A DNA stretch of 64,000 nt from Akebia trifoliata (taxonomy: Eukaryota > Streptophyta > Magnoliopsida > Ranunculales > Lardizabalaceae). The stretch lies in NCBI GenBank assembly GCA_017979445.1, contig CM030708.1, positions 28,925,613 to 28,989,612 on the forward strand, given 5' to 3'. This document shows positions 48,097 to 59,595 of this stretch, in pieces. The translations under genes were made by a program, and so were the position numbers. The notes under the pieces are model-generated. The model searched no databases. It worked only from the letters and a program-made list of their open reading frames with translations, and had not been told where the DNA came from. Position 1 is the stretch's first letter; every line of letters begins with the position of its first letter.

Positions 48097-48630
48097 TGAA
48101 AATAATGTTTATTGTTTTATATTATTTCTAGTATTTCTATGTAAGGGCATTTACGTCCATTCACACTGTTATTAATATATATATAAGGTGACATTCTTCT
48201 GACAACATCCTAGACAACATTCTACACAAAGCATTTTGTCTTATATGGGCTAAAAATTGCAGAATGGGCTGATTTTTTTGTGATGATGGTCTCTATAGTG
48301 AGAAAATCATCCTCACAAAAAATCAGTCAATTCTGAAATTTCTAACCCTATTTTATAAGATGAAGAATCGTGAACCGTCAACTTTTACCCTTAGTTTGTA
48401 ACCACTTTTCATGGGGTTAGAAGTTTCAGAATTGGCTGATTTTTGTGAGGATGATCCACTGACTATAGAGATCATCCTCACAAAAAAAATCAGTCTATTC
48501 TGAAACGTTTTAGCCATACAAGACAAAACTTTGTCTAAATGTTGTTTAGGATTTTGTCAAAAGAATGCTACCACATATACATCCCCTTAGCTCTCATTAT
48601 GAGGATGGAGAATTACTTTCTACAATTCTC
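48097..48630 (+). repeat. 3' LTR of the copia element, split by a foldback element
   Basis: TGAAAATAATGTTTATTG .. GGGCATTTACGTCCATTCAC (48097-48185) continues after the insertion as TCCCCTTAGCTCTCATTATG .. CTTTCTACAATTCTC (48580-48630). Together they correspond to the 5' LTR at 38975-39110. Confidence 0.8.
48186..48574. repeat. Long foldback MITE inside the copia 3' LTR
   Basis: The left end GTGACATTCTTCTGACAACA pairs with the complement of the right end (TGTCAAAAGAATGCTACCAC), and pairing continues inward for most of the element (GATGATCTC.., TTCAGAAT.. and their complements). ATATA flanks both sides (48181-48185 and 48575-48579). It is related to the element at 14178. Confidence 0.8.
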
Positions 48631-49570
48631 CTATTTTCAACGTTAAATTTTAATTTTGAGAGTTCAGAAGCAGTCCATTTTCAAAAACTTGGATCAAGCC
48701 CCATTTTTTTTTTTTTGTGGGGTCTTGAGGTGAAATCTAAAGGGCTGTGGTGTTGATCCATTTGAGCTCAACAACCATTAGTAAGATTTGAAATCTTACG
48801 AAGGAACATGTACTCAAAAACATATGAGAATAAAAGCATCTACCTTGAGAGCAAGTTTATTACCATTTACCTCCCAAAACTTTCTCGAGCTTGACCACCG
48901 CTCCCAATAGCTATATCTACCACCTGCCATCCACTCGCTGTGTTTATCTTGCACCACCAGTCTTTACCTTCACCTGCATTACTTCTATTTATATACCAAA
49001 CACTAATACTGATACACAACTCTTAGCTTTTTTGATAGATAATGTTCTGTTAATAAAATATGATATATTTCGTTTTACAAGACTCACTCAAATTCCATTT
49101 GAAGTATCAACAAGATTGCACAAAAATAAATCACAACCAAAGAAAAAATAAAGCACCCTATAAGTATATATGTTCTAACATATAATTATTTGCTTTTTTA
49201 CAATGAAAATGGGAAGAGTGGAAGTACCAAGAATGGCTCAAACCAGTAACTGCCACATGCTTACCTTCCAACCTCCCTACAAAGAATGCTGACCCAGGTA
49301 TGACAGAAAGAAAAATAAAATAAAATAAAAAAATACACTCGATGGGAGGGTAAAATATATCCCTGCCCCTCTACTTACCTAGCCCACCCTTTAGGAAACT
49401 TTACAAATCTAAATCCAAAGAATAATTTTACAGCCACGCATGGATGTATAAACAAGAGTTAATATATTTTAGAAATATAAATGGTGGAAATCTACATTGC
49501 ATGACGGCTTCATCAGATAAAAAATTTGACTTTTACCGTCAAACTTGGAGAATTGTCAAGCAACACAGCC
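48631..49570. other. Intergenic DNA and 3' UTR of the myosin gene
   Basis: The part next to 49570 should be the myosin 3' UTR (minus strand). No clear polyadenylation signal was picked out. No other gene is seen. Confidence 0.4.
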
Positions 49571-52500
49571 TTACTCCTGTAAAAATTGGAAGGCCGTATT
49601 TTTTAGAAGCTCTGTGGCAGGTTTGACATCGGAGAAATCCTTCTCTTGATAAGATTTTGATATGTCATCAGCCGAGAAGGGAATGCTGCATCAAGAGGCA
49701 GTGATTAGCAGGAATCAGAGAGTGAGTTTAAGTTTTGTAAAGGGAGAGGTGAAATTCTCACCTTGAATTTTCGTCCAACAAAAAGGAGTTGTTGGTAGCA
49801 CTGTTGGAGTCTTCTGTCATTAGTATTCTCAAGCTGGAGATGACCTGTGGAAGACATGGTGAAATGAAGGGCAGGGATTTACAACCATTGGAGTACCAGA
49901 GAAGAGAAAGGAGATTCTGATTTATGTAACTTAAACTTACTTCTTGGGACACACTTCGAGTGTTGTAATTGTCATCCCTATAGAGAGTACATATTCTATA
50001 AAGCTGTTGGACACTAAGGACCTGAAACCAGCAAGTACCAATGAGTACGAAAAACTGACACACATACCAATAGGGTTTAAAATGGATTGGCTCGGATCTG
50101 AGTATATCCATATTCAGATCCAAATACGACTTGGATCCTACAAGATAAATATATCCAAACCATTTTGATTTCACTTAATCTGGATCCGACCTGACCAAAT
50201 TACTTGATTTGGGTCAGATTGAGTGGGATAATTTCAGATGGTTCAAAAAAAAATTTCTTTTATACTAGTTTTCTAATTGTTATACTATTCTGTTTTACAA
50301 TTATAATCATTTTATCTTATAAGAATTTATGTTATATTTAAGTAATAGAAAAGGATCTTTTGAAAAACCTAAAAAAATAATTTTCAAAAAGCAATATATC
50401 ATTTGGATCTAGGCGAATATATGGATGGATCTGTATCTGACCCAGATCCAACTTGGATCATGGGACTTCAAACCATATTTGACCACCCATTTTTTATTCG
50501 GATCTACTCCAAAGACCCAAACCCACTAAATTTGGATTTTGGATCAAATCCGACCCATTTTATGCCCTACACTCCAAACACAAGAGAGAGAGAGAGAGAG
50601 AGAGTTACAGGGCAGAGGTCACTGGTAATTTCGTCATAGGAAATTCTAAATTTCTGATGTATAACCTGCAAATCAACCAACCAAGCAATGATAATAGCAT
50701 CAGATGCTGAACATTTCAAATCAATTAGTTCAGATGCTCAAACAAAAACCAAAATATTCATTGATAAAATCAATGGATGCTCATATTTATCAAATATGCT
50801 TTCAAAATAAGCTCATGTCATGTCCGAAAATTAGTTTGCTCAGAAAACAGATTTATACGACAGTTTAATAGTTATGTAGTTTTTCTATGTAAAAACTTAA
50901 AAGGAGAAAGCTCCAAAAATGTTCCAAGTACCAACAAAATCATCAATATTAGTCTGACACATGGAATGACAGTGATCATTTCTCTTCATGTCAGGCCAGC
51001 ATTGGTCATGTATTTTGAAATGATTATGTGGATATCCTTTAGGTATTCTCCAGGTCACAATTGCTCAAATTCAATAAGAGAGAAAATCTCATTCTCGAAA
51101 GCCTTCAAATCTCCAATTATAATACTCCAGGACTTCGGAATAGTTATTGGATCAATATGAACTTGGTACTTGGTAGTTAAGACAAATGAAAATGATATAC
51201 AAAATTAATAGTTAAATAAAAGTACAAAATATCCTTACAAGGTCCAATACCAAACACCCTCCCATTATATAGACATAAGCTTTAAGCTCTGAAACTATAA
51301 CATAAACAAGATATTAACTACTGGTCTGCTCAACTGTGTATTTATCTAATTGACTAGTTTTATTACTGTCTTTGCTAGTTAATAAACCGAGACATTCAAG
51401 TAATCAAAGTTGTCATACCCCAGAAACTCAATTGTTATGAAAAACTTAACCAAATACGACCATATTCACATTGTTATAATCTAATCATATTAAGCCTCAA
51501 TAAAGAATGTGACAAGCATACCAAGAATCCAACAGCCTGCCTTATGTGCTTAAGTTCATCCCATGATGAGCCTGCATACTGCAATATCCAAGGAATCTTC
51601 AGAAATGAAAAACAAAACAAAAAATGCCAACATAGAAACCTAGGTCGATAGGCTCGTGAGAAACATGCACAAGAAAGTACCTCTTCTTTTGCATGGCAAC
51701 ACCACAACTCTAGTTCAGCTAAGCCAGCTTTCACATACTCTCCATTGCTGAATGTACAACACTCTCGGCGCAGGAGTAAACTGTAGCAACATAAAACAGC
51801 ACCCGCATATATAATGTAAACCTTTGAATGAATAATGATAAAAGCCACCACAGTTAAACAGCTATTACCTGTTAAAGAGCTGGACATTGATGTAAGCGAA
51901 GGTCTGAGTAAAGATCTTCTGAATGAGAACAGGAGGCACCTAAAAAAACAACTAGAAGCATTACTGTGCAATAAAAAATAATTAAAATGATAATAATAGT
52001 TTAAACCCATGCAATTTTCCATCAGGGAGAAGAAACCATACAAAGTTTTGCTGCAATGTAGCAAGGAGTGTGTTAAGGCTCTCGATAATGCTCTGCCAAT
52101 GACTAGTAGCAGAATTAGTGCCAAAAGAACGCCCAGATGCTCTCAGCGAACTTCCCCTTGACGTTCTTGGTGCCTGATATATCAGGGTTGCACATCATTG
52201 GAAGAAAACGGCAACTTTAGGAAATAAACAGACTAGAAGTCCAGATTTTTCTTTCTATAAGATATGTTTCACAATTCTCATACTTAAGTCATGCATGGTA
52301 GCTTGTAAAAATAATTTGAAAAGGTATCATTTTTCAGTGGAAAATTTACCTTAAAAATATTTCATTAAGAAGTATTACCAAATGTCCAAAGGTAACCTTG
52401 AATTATACATAGGAGTTCTCCATCAGTTTTTTATGTTTTGGTGTGCCAAAGATTGTTTTCTATTCTAAAATAATTACTTAAAAAACAAAATAAAAAAAAC

Positions 52501-55500
52501 TATGGCATTCCACAACAAAAAGAAAATAATGGCTTTTTCGAGGAAATATTTTGCAAGGAAATTTTTCTGGGTTCAACAATACAACGCCGCCTTCAAAAGA
52601 TCTTACAATTTTTTATTTAGGTAGACATGTGAACAGCTACAATATGAAACCTTTGACATGTTTCCACGGAAAATGGAACTCCAAACTAGTAGAAGAAAAC
52701 TACAAGGCCAGTGAAAAAAGTACCCTAGCGAGAGAGAGAGCACCACTCTTGCAAAGAAGTCTGCTACAAGGTTTAAAATGTCGTTTTGAAGGAATCTTTC
52801 GGTCATGGAAAAAACCGTGACTAAATGAAACTTCCAGAATTTTCAAAAACACAAAACATTAAAATACGTTTAATGTTTCAACTTTAAATAATCTATCAAA
52901 TGCACATAGCTTAATGAATAAGAATGTGGATTGCCTATTTTGTAGAGATTCTTGATATCATTCGAATCATTTTTTTATTTTCTTTTTTTCGAGATTTCCT
53001 AGTTTCGTGAAAATCTTTTTTTCTTTTTCTGATTTTTGTTTGTTTCGAAATGTTTCAGTCAAAACATTCAGATACAAAACAGCAATAGCAGAAACATTTA
53101 ATTCCAGAAATGTCTTGTATCGAATGTTCTAAACTGATAGCTAATGGCCTATATATTCAGATATGATACTTTGAACCATGGTTTACCATATCAATATACT
53201 CCTCAACGACTAAATCCATTGGCCAGATTATAGATGCGATTGAGCACCTTGCCTCCACAACGGTCCTTTGCCCACCTATGGTGGCAACGAATCCTTTATA
53301 CAACCCAAGAGTTAGAGAGAAATTATCCTTCAGGACTTTCAATAATTGTAATAGAATAATACAATTATCAGATGTCAACATTCTCTTTTAAAAAGAAGAA
53401 TAAATAGCTGAAGAGCACAGTTACATGATAAACTGAAAAATCTTCCTGAAACCAACTTTCAGCAAAAAGAATATGCTTCATACATGAATCAAAATGCTCT
53501 TCAACTCTGAAAAATCTTACTAATTTAGACATACTAAGTCCATCCTTTGGATAAAAAAATTATTCTTAATCAAAACTAGTGTAAAATATCCAAGTTATAT
53601 CAATGCAAAAGAACCACTTTCAAGAGACAAGCCATCAGATTGATCAAAAAATAAATGGAGACAAGACGTCAAAAGAATATACAATGGCTAACTCAAGTTT
53701 TTAATACCTGAATACATGAGGAAATCAATGATGTCAAATCTTTCTTCAAGTTGTCTCGAATAATTCCATATATTTTTTCCACATATGCTGTGAGTTGCTG
53801 CTTGAAAAGCAATGCTGGGTACTTCGCCTCAACTTGGCGTACAACATCTGGTGCACCAACAGCAAGGTTGGCAGAAGAAGGAGATGAGCGGAATCCCTAA
53901 CAAAAAACCAACAAATATTAAGAAAAAATCAAAACAATCAAATCATTAATTTGCAAGAATGGAGATACTTAAGTCAGTGCAGGATGCGATCAAATGTCAT
54001 AAGAGAACATGAGAGGCATAAAAGTTCAGTTACTTGAGTCATCCTCCCAAATAATGATGTTGCAGGGGGGGGTTTCCGACTTGGAGTTGAACCTGCACCA
54101 GCGGCTTTTAAACTCCGTTGTAGCAAAAACAACAGCGTAGATGTATTGGAAAGCCAGTAAGCCATATGGTCATTGTTCTCCTGATTCTGTAGCAAAGACA
54201 ACATATTCCAATTAATATTTACACTGCTGAACAAGGGCCCCAACGTAAGCACATAAAAGCATAAACCAGGAAATAAGAGTAACTGAAGCAAATCACAACA
54301 GATGAAGCTTGAACTGTATAAGAAACAAATAAAAAGAAAAACATATCATGGTCTATCAATATAAACACATTGAAAATTTATTAGAATTCTCCCCTTATTT
54401 CAAACTTTATTTAAAAGGCTATAAAATGGTGATAATAACAAAGTGCTAAAGGAAGAATAGAAGAGACGCAGGTAGCTCAAATTGCTGTCTCATCTTTTAA
54501 AGTCAATGTGATGAATCACTTCACAATGGATTACTTTTTTAGAGACTCGATGGAGATGCAATAAGCAGTGCACCATTCAAATAAGCATGAGGAAATTTTA
54601 TAGGTCATTCAGAAAGACAAAAAGAGCAAGTTGGACAAAAAAATTCAACCTTACCGGCATAAACCACAACGGGAACACTTGAATATGGATATTAATCTTG
54701 AGGAAAATAGGATACAGAACGTGGATGCAAAAAAAAAGAAAAGCAAAAATAGGATGATAATGAATGGCCAGAATTTCTCCAAACAAAAGAATGAACAAAC
54801 ATACACACATTGTTGGTCTACATCCTTCGTTGGCACCATTCTCATTTGCAACAGGTGTGTGAGAGAGACATATAAAGACACTAATGAATGACCAGTAACT
54901 TTTCAAAACAAAAGAAATAAAAGCTACATGCTGTGCTAGCTTACATCCCTTGTTCTGACCACTTTCAAGTGCATTAAAATAATATATCTAGTAACTCAAT
55001 ATTTCATAGAACACTGAGCCAAGATTATGCAGTCCATCACAATATATAAGACACTAACAGCAGAATGTGAACCACCATTAACCAGGGTATTAAAATTGGA
55101 CAAAATTACCTCCAAATTTCAAGTTTCATGGAACCAACCACACAAAATCAGTCATTCCAATATTCTTAAACCTCATGAAAAGATGATTTCAAGTTGAAAA
55201 GACTGGAGAATTAAACTATTACTTTAGGTTAGTACTGATAAAATAATGGACTATTTTTGGTAATGATAATAACAATGGTGGGCACGAGCGTTGAAATTAA
55301 TATCTGGTCAATTGGACATTAATTCCAATCGATCATGATCAGCTATGCAATACCAATCAATCAAATATCTCATACCGATCGATCAGATATGAGTTCCAAA
55401 TCGATCGGCCAATATTTTCTTAGTCGAATTTTTTTATTTAGTGGTGCGCATCCAGTTACCTCAATTGCAGAACCAATCATTTGGATAAGACGATCAAAGA

Positions 55501-58500
55501 CACTAGTTCTTTCAGCTTCAAAAGATTTCCAGTAGAGAAGACATTTGTACATGGTAAATGCTGCAACTGGCTTTCCTTGACTGAAACCAATATCTTGCAT
55601 CACACATTTGATAAGAGCATCAACACTCTCCTGTACCAAGAAACATCCCCAAAGGACAGAATGAATCTAAAGAAGAAAACAAACCAAGCAGAAATTGACA
55701 AGACTGGTGAACTAGTTTCCAATTTTATGACACATACATGTTGTCTCTCAATATGGGATCTCCTCAACTTATCATCAGATTCTGTCCCATACTTGTTAGT
55801 AGGTGCCGCACTCAGATTTTCCTGCAGAAACAACTCTTTCTTGTGACCATAAACATAAAAGAATATAATTCAACAACATTTTCCCAGATAAAAGGGTATC
55901 AACAAAAATATTTGGTTTAAAAATTACATTGGCTTTAGGCCCTTCAACCTCACAATGACCATTAGCCAAACTCTGCAAGAAAAGAGATCGTACAAATAAA
56001 CTAAGTTCCTGAAAAGATAATAAAATGAACAATCTTATATCTCAGCAAGTATGGCATTATAACCTTAGCCGTTGGAATTGCTAAATGCTCTGATATTCGT
56101 TTTACGGGTGAATTTAACAACGCTTGCTGCCGGAGAATTTGACTCTCAGATTCCACGTCTGTAAATTTCTCTTCAAGCCTAAGACAAGAAAGAAACAAGC
56201 TGCACTTCAATACAAGATAGATAACAAAGACATGAAGGAAAAAAAAAAAAAAAAACACATAGTTGAATAAAAACATAGCCATGAAAGAAGCAAAAGTGAC
56301 AAGATTCTATATGATGCCCACATGGTAAAATCAATTTAACTTGAAGCTCAATGAAATATAAAAAAATATCTCTTACGACATTAAACCAACCTCTGCATAG
56401 CAGTCTTTAGCAGAATTAACTTTGACTCTGTCTCCAAAGCCTGCTTCAACCTTTCTTTACTAAGTTTGTTTGATTGCTCATATTTTAGCTCTGTTTCGCT
56501 GATTTTTTTTTCCAGTGAACTTACCAAAGCCTGTTTTGATCAAAGAAAAGCATGTAAATATAAAATACAATACTATTATTTTTGCCCACATGATTTATGC
56601 ACAGTTTCTTGAACTACTGTGTTAATCAGTACAGGAGGGCAGTATCCTCCAGCAAAATGTTGAGTACAGCGAACTTACTTTGAGTTTTTCATTTTCAACA
56701 GTTAGCTTATTCAACATTGCATTATCAATGACAGGGACTTTTTGTATGACTGGGACTTTCTCTATTGCCTTTTTTGTAGCCTCACGTTCCATTACTAGCA
56801 TTGCTTTAGTTTCTTTGAATTGAAGTTGCATCTCTTGCAAAGCAGATTGCAATTTTGCATTTTCTTGCGTTTTGGCCTCCTCCATGTCGGCCTAAAAACA
56901 TAAAAGATATGGACTAGATAAACAATGTATATAGTTGGAATAATTTCATAATATCCAAGTTGCAGCAGATATATTTGGAGAGAGGTCATTATTTGAGAGA
57001 CAACCAAAAAAAAAAAGCAGAAATAATGTGATTAGACAAGTGATAATGGAGAAGAAAATCTGAGAATAAATACAAATAGATGCCAGCCCTATTGATAAAG
57101 ATGTTAGCTTTTCATAAGTTTGAGTATTATACTTGATTTTTTTTTTTTTTTTTGCTAAGTAAAGATTCATTAATAGACAAAGGAGGTCGACCAGACTTTA
57201 CCCAAAGTGCAACAGAAAATTGAAAGAACAAATGGGATTGGAAGAGAAAACAAGGCAAAGCAAAGCCAGGGGCAGCTACATGGAATTCCTACAGATGAGC
57301 ACCCACAAAAAAAAATTCCTCAAAGGAAAGGTCCTTGAAGTCAATAAAAAAGCTTACAGAAAAGAAAACGACACCTAAATTGCTAATGATAACCTAGTGG
57401 AATGAGATGGTCCATACCATTGAAAACATGTCTATTTCACTCGTTCCAAATACCACAATAATACACAGAGGGAGTCAAACACCATAAGATCCATTTTCTC
57501 AAAAAAAAATGTATGAATTGCCAATTTTGAAATGGTAACGAAACGGATCAACACAGATCCAGTTATATCAAAAAAGAGAAAAGAAATAAGACCAAATATC
57601 ACAGCCAAATTTGCAATGATACAAAGATGGTATACAAATATGCTCCTAGAAGTCAACCACAATTATACCCCAAGAGATCATGTGATCCACGAGAAGAACT
57701 TTGGCTAATGCAGCCATCCAAATGAAAAATAAATAAATAAATAACTACCTTAGATGGAATAGAATCCCAAACGGTTGAGGCTAGGTAATCAGGAGGCAAA
57801 TGGCGAGGGACTGATAAAAGGATTTGATTGAGAAGACTTCATCACAACTTTGCATTTCATGTCCAAACCCGACAATCATCATCAAAGAGGGGAGGGGGGG
57901 TGACCAGAGAGAGGGATATCAAATAATCGTCTAATGAGGCTCGCAAGACTACAAGAGACTCTACCTCTGAATCATAAGTGTCTCCCAAAACTCAAGTCTA
58001 GATATATCAAACCCCCCCCCCCCCCCCCCCCCTTTTCCACTCCCACACACACCCCACAACTGAACCATGACATCCTCAATCAGTTAGTTTTTCTCGTTAA
58101 AGATAGAATAAAAATTTAAGAAGAGAAACACTACACCAGAAGTCTTCCAAGGATCAAACCCTGTTCCCTTTACCTATTCTAAATGCTGAATTTTTCCCAA
58201 ATTCAAGGAGCACTTTTTTTTCGTAGGGTAAATAGGAACTGATTCCACAACATCAAAGTTGCCTTGCAATATGTCAACCAACTAAGATATGGGTCCAAGC
58301 CTGTTGAGAAGAACTTTTAGAACACCACAACCAGAGGTTGACATCACCTCTCCTCTTTCCCGACCCCATATTTAGAACGACTGAGTACTGACTCTCTTCC
58401 AAAAGTTGTTCTAATCAACATAAAATTTCCCCCGTCATTCACCAAACCACAAAGTTAATGAACTTGTTACTGCAAAACCCCAAAACCTCTACTCTTTGGG

Positions 58501-59563
58501 AAAACAGATGGTCTTCCAATTAACTAGATGAAATTCCTGGGACCCAGCTTTGTCATTCCGTGCCTCTCTACACTCCTAGGAATGGAAAATAACCGGGGGA
58601 AACACAAGTATATAGGAATGTTGGCAAGGATGCTTTTGATTAAGTTTTCTGCCCTTAGATAAAACCCCATCTTCCACAAACTTAACCACCTACCATTCTT
58701 CCATGACTAGATCTCATATGGCTTTACTACTCCTATGAGCAGCACCAAGATTGGTCATATGATATCCTTGTTTCATGTCATAACTGTTTCTCTATCAGTC
58801 CCACAATTTCAGTGTGACTCATCAGCTTTATCCCACGATAATTAAAGTAATTTCACACAGCGCTCTTTTTTTTTGTAAGAATGTCCCATAGAATTTCTCC
58901 TCCAGTCTTATAGCATTCTCTTAGTCTTCAAAATTTTATTAAGCTAAATTAACCAGAAAAATCCAATTTCTTCTATGCACTTCTTAACTCATCTAGATTA
59001 CGATCGAGGCCTAAAGCCCTTCCTACCTTTCATCTTAGCTAACGCCTATTCACTTCTGTAATCAAAATCCTGTGGAAGTTTAATTTGTTATGGACAAGCA
59101 AGAATATAAGAATGCTGACTGTCATAGAGTAAAATTATTACAAAAAAAAAAAGATACTTACCCTAATCCGTTTCTCCAACTGTAATCGCCATGTAAGTTC
59201 TTCAACTTGCTTTTCCAGCTTATTTTTGGCTGCCTGGAGCGCACCAGTTTCTTTTGCAGCCTGAAGACAAGGACAGGATAATCAGAAAGCCTTGAAGTAC
59301 ACTTGACTAGCAAGAAAGAAATAACAAGGACCAAATTACTGCTTCAAACAGGCAATGAAATCAAGAACAAAGTCATAGACTGAGCAGAAAAAAAGATAGA
59401 AGCGATATTCAGCAAGCAGTCAACATTTTCCAACATTAGCAAATTATCCTTTTGAGCAGAACTCTCTCTCCAAGAAGCCGGCATCTTAGAGTCTTATGTT
59501 ATAAGAGCTTCTACATGCAAATGGAACCATATCAAATCTCTCTCAAAGACTAACCAGAGGGTT

Positions 59564-59595
<32 letters not shown>

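Larger units (their letters stand above)
38975..48630 (+). mobile_element. Broken Ty1/copia retrotransposon with nested insertions
   Basis: Two short LTRs, a primer-binding site and gag, protease, integrase, reverse transcriptase and RNase H remnants in copia order are present on the plus strand. All reading frames carry stops and frameshifts. Three separate later insertions break it: a hAT-type element at 41754 (which itself holds a solo LTR), a solo LTR at 44419 and a foldback element in the 3' LTR at 48186. Without the insertions it would be about 5.4 kb. A polypurine-like tract (AACTTAAGGGGTAATAT) precedes the 3' LTR. A clean target duplication was not found. Confidence 0.9.

Noticed and set aside
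49944..50168. Plus-strand open frame overlapping the myosin 3' exons
   Set aside because: It is antisense to a well-supported myosin exon and has no motif.
51474..52124. A 216-codon minus-strand open frame
   Set aside because: It reads through myosin introns and touches three real exons; the spliced exons with GT-AG borders explain the conserved parts.
54631..54891. Plus- and minus-strand open frames around 54600-54900
   Set aside because: They fall in a myosin intron, are lysine-rich or hydrophobic by composition, and match no family.
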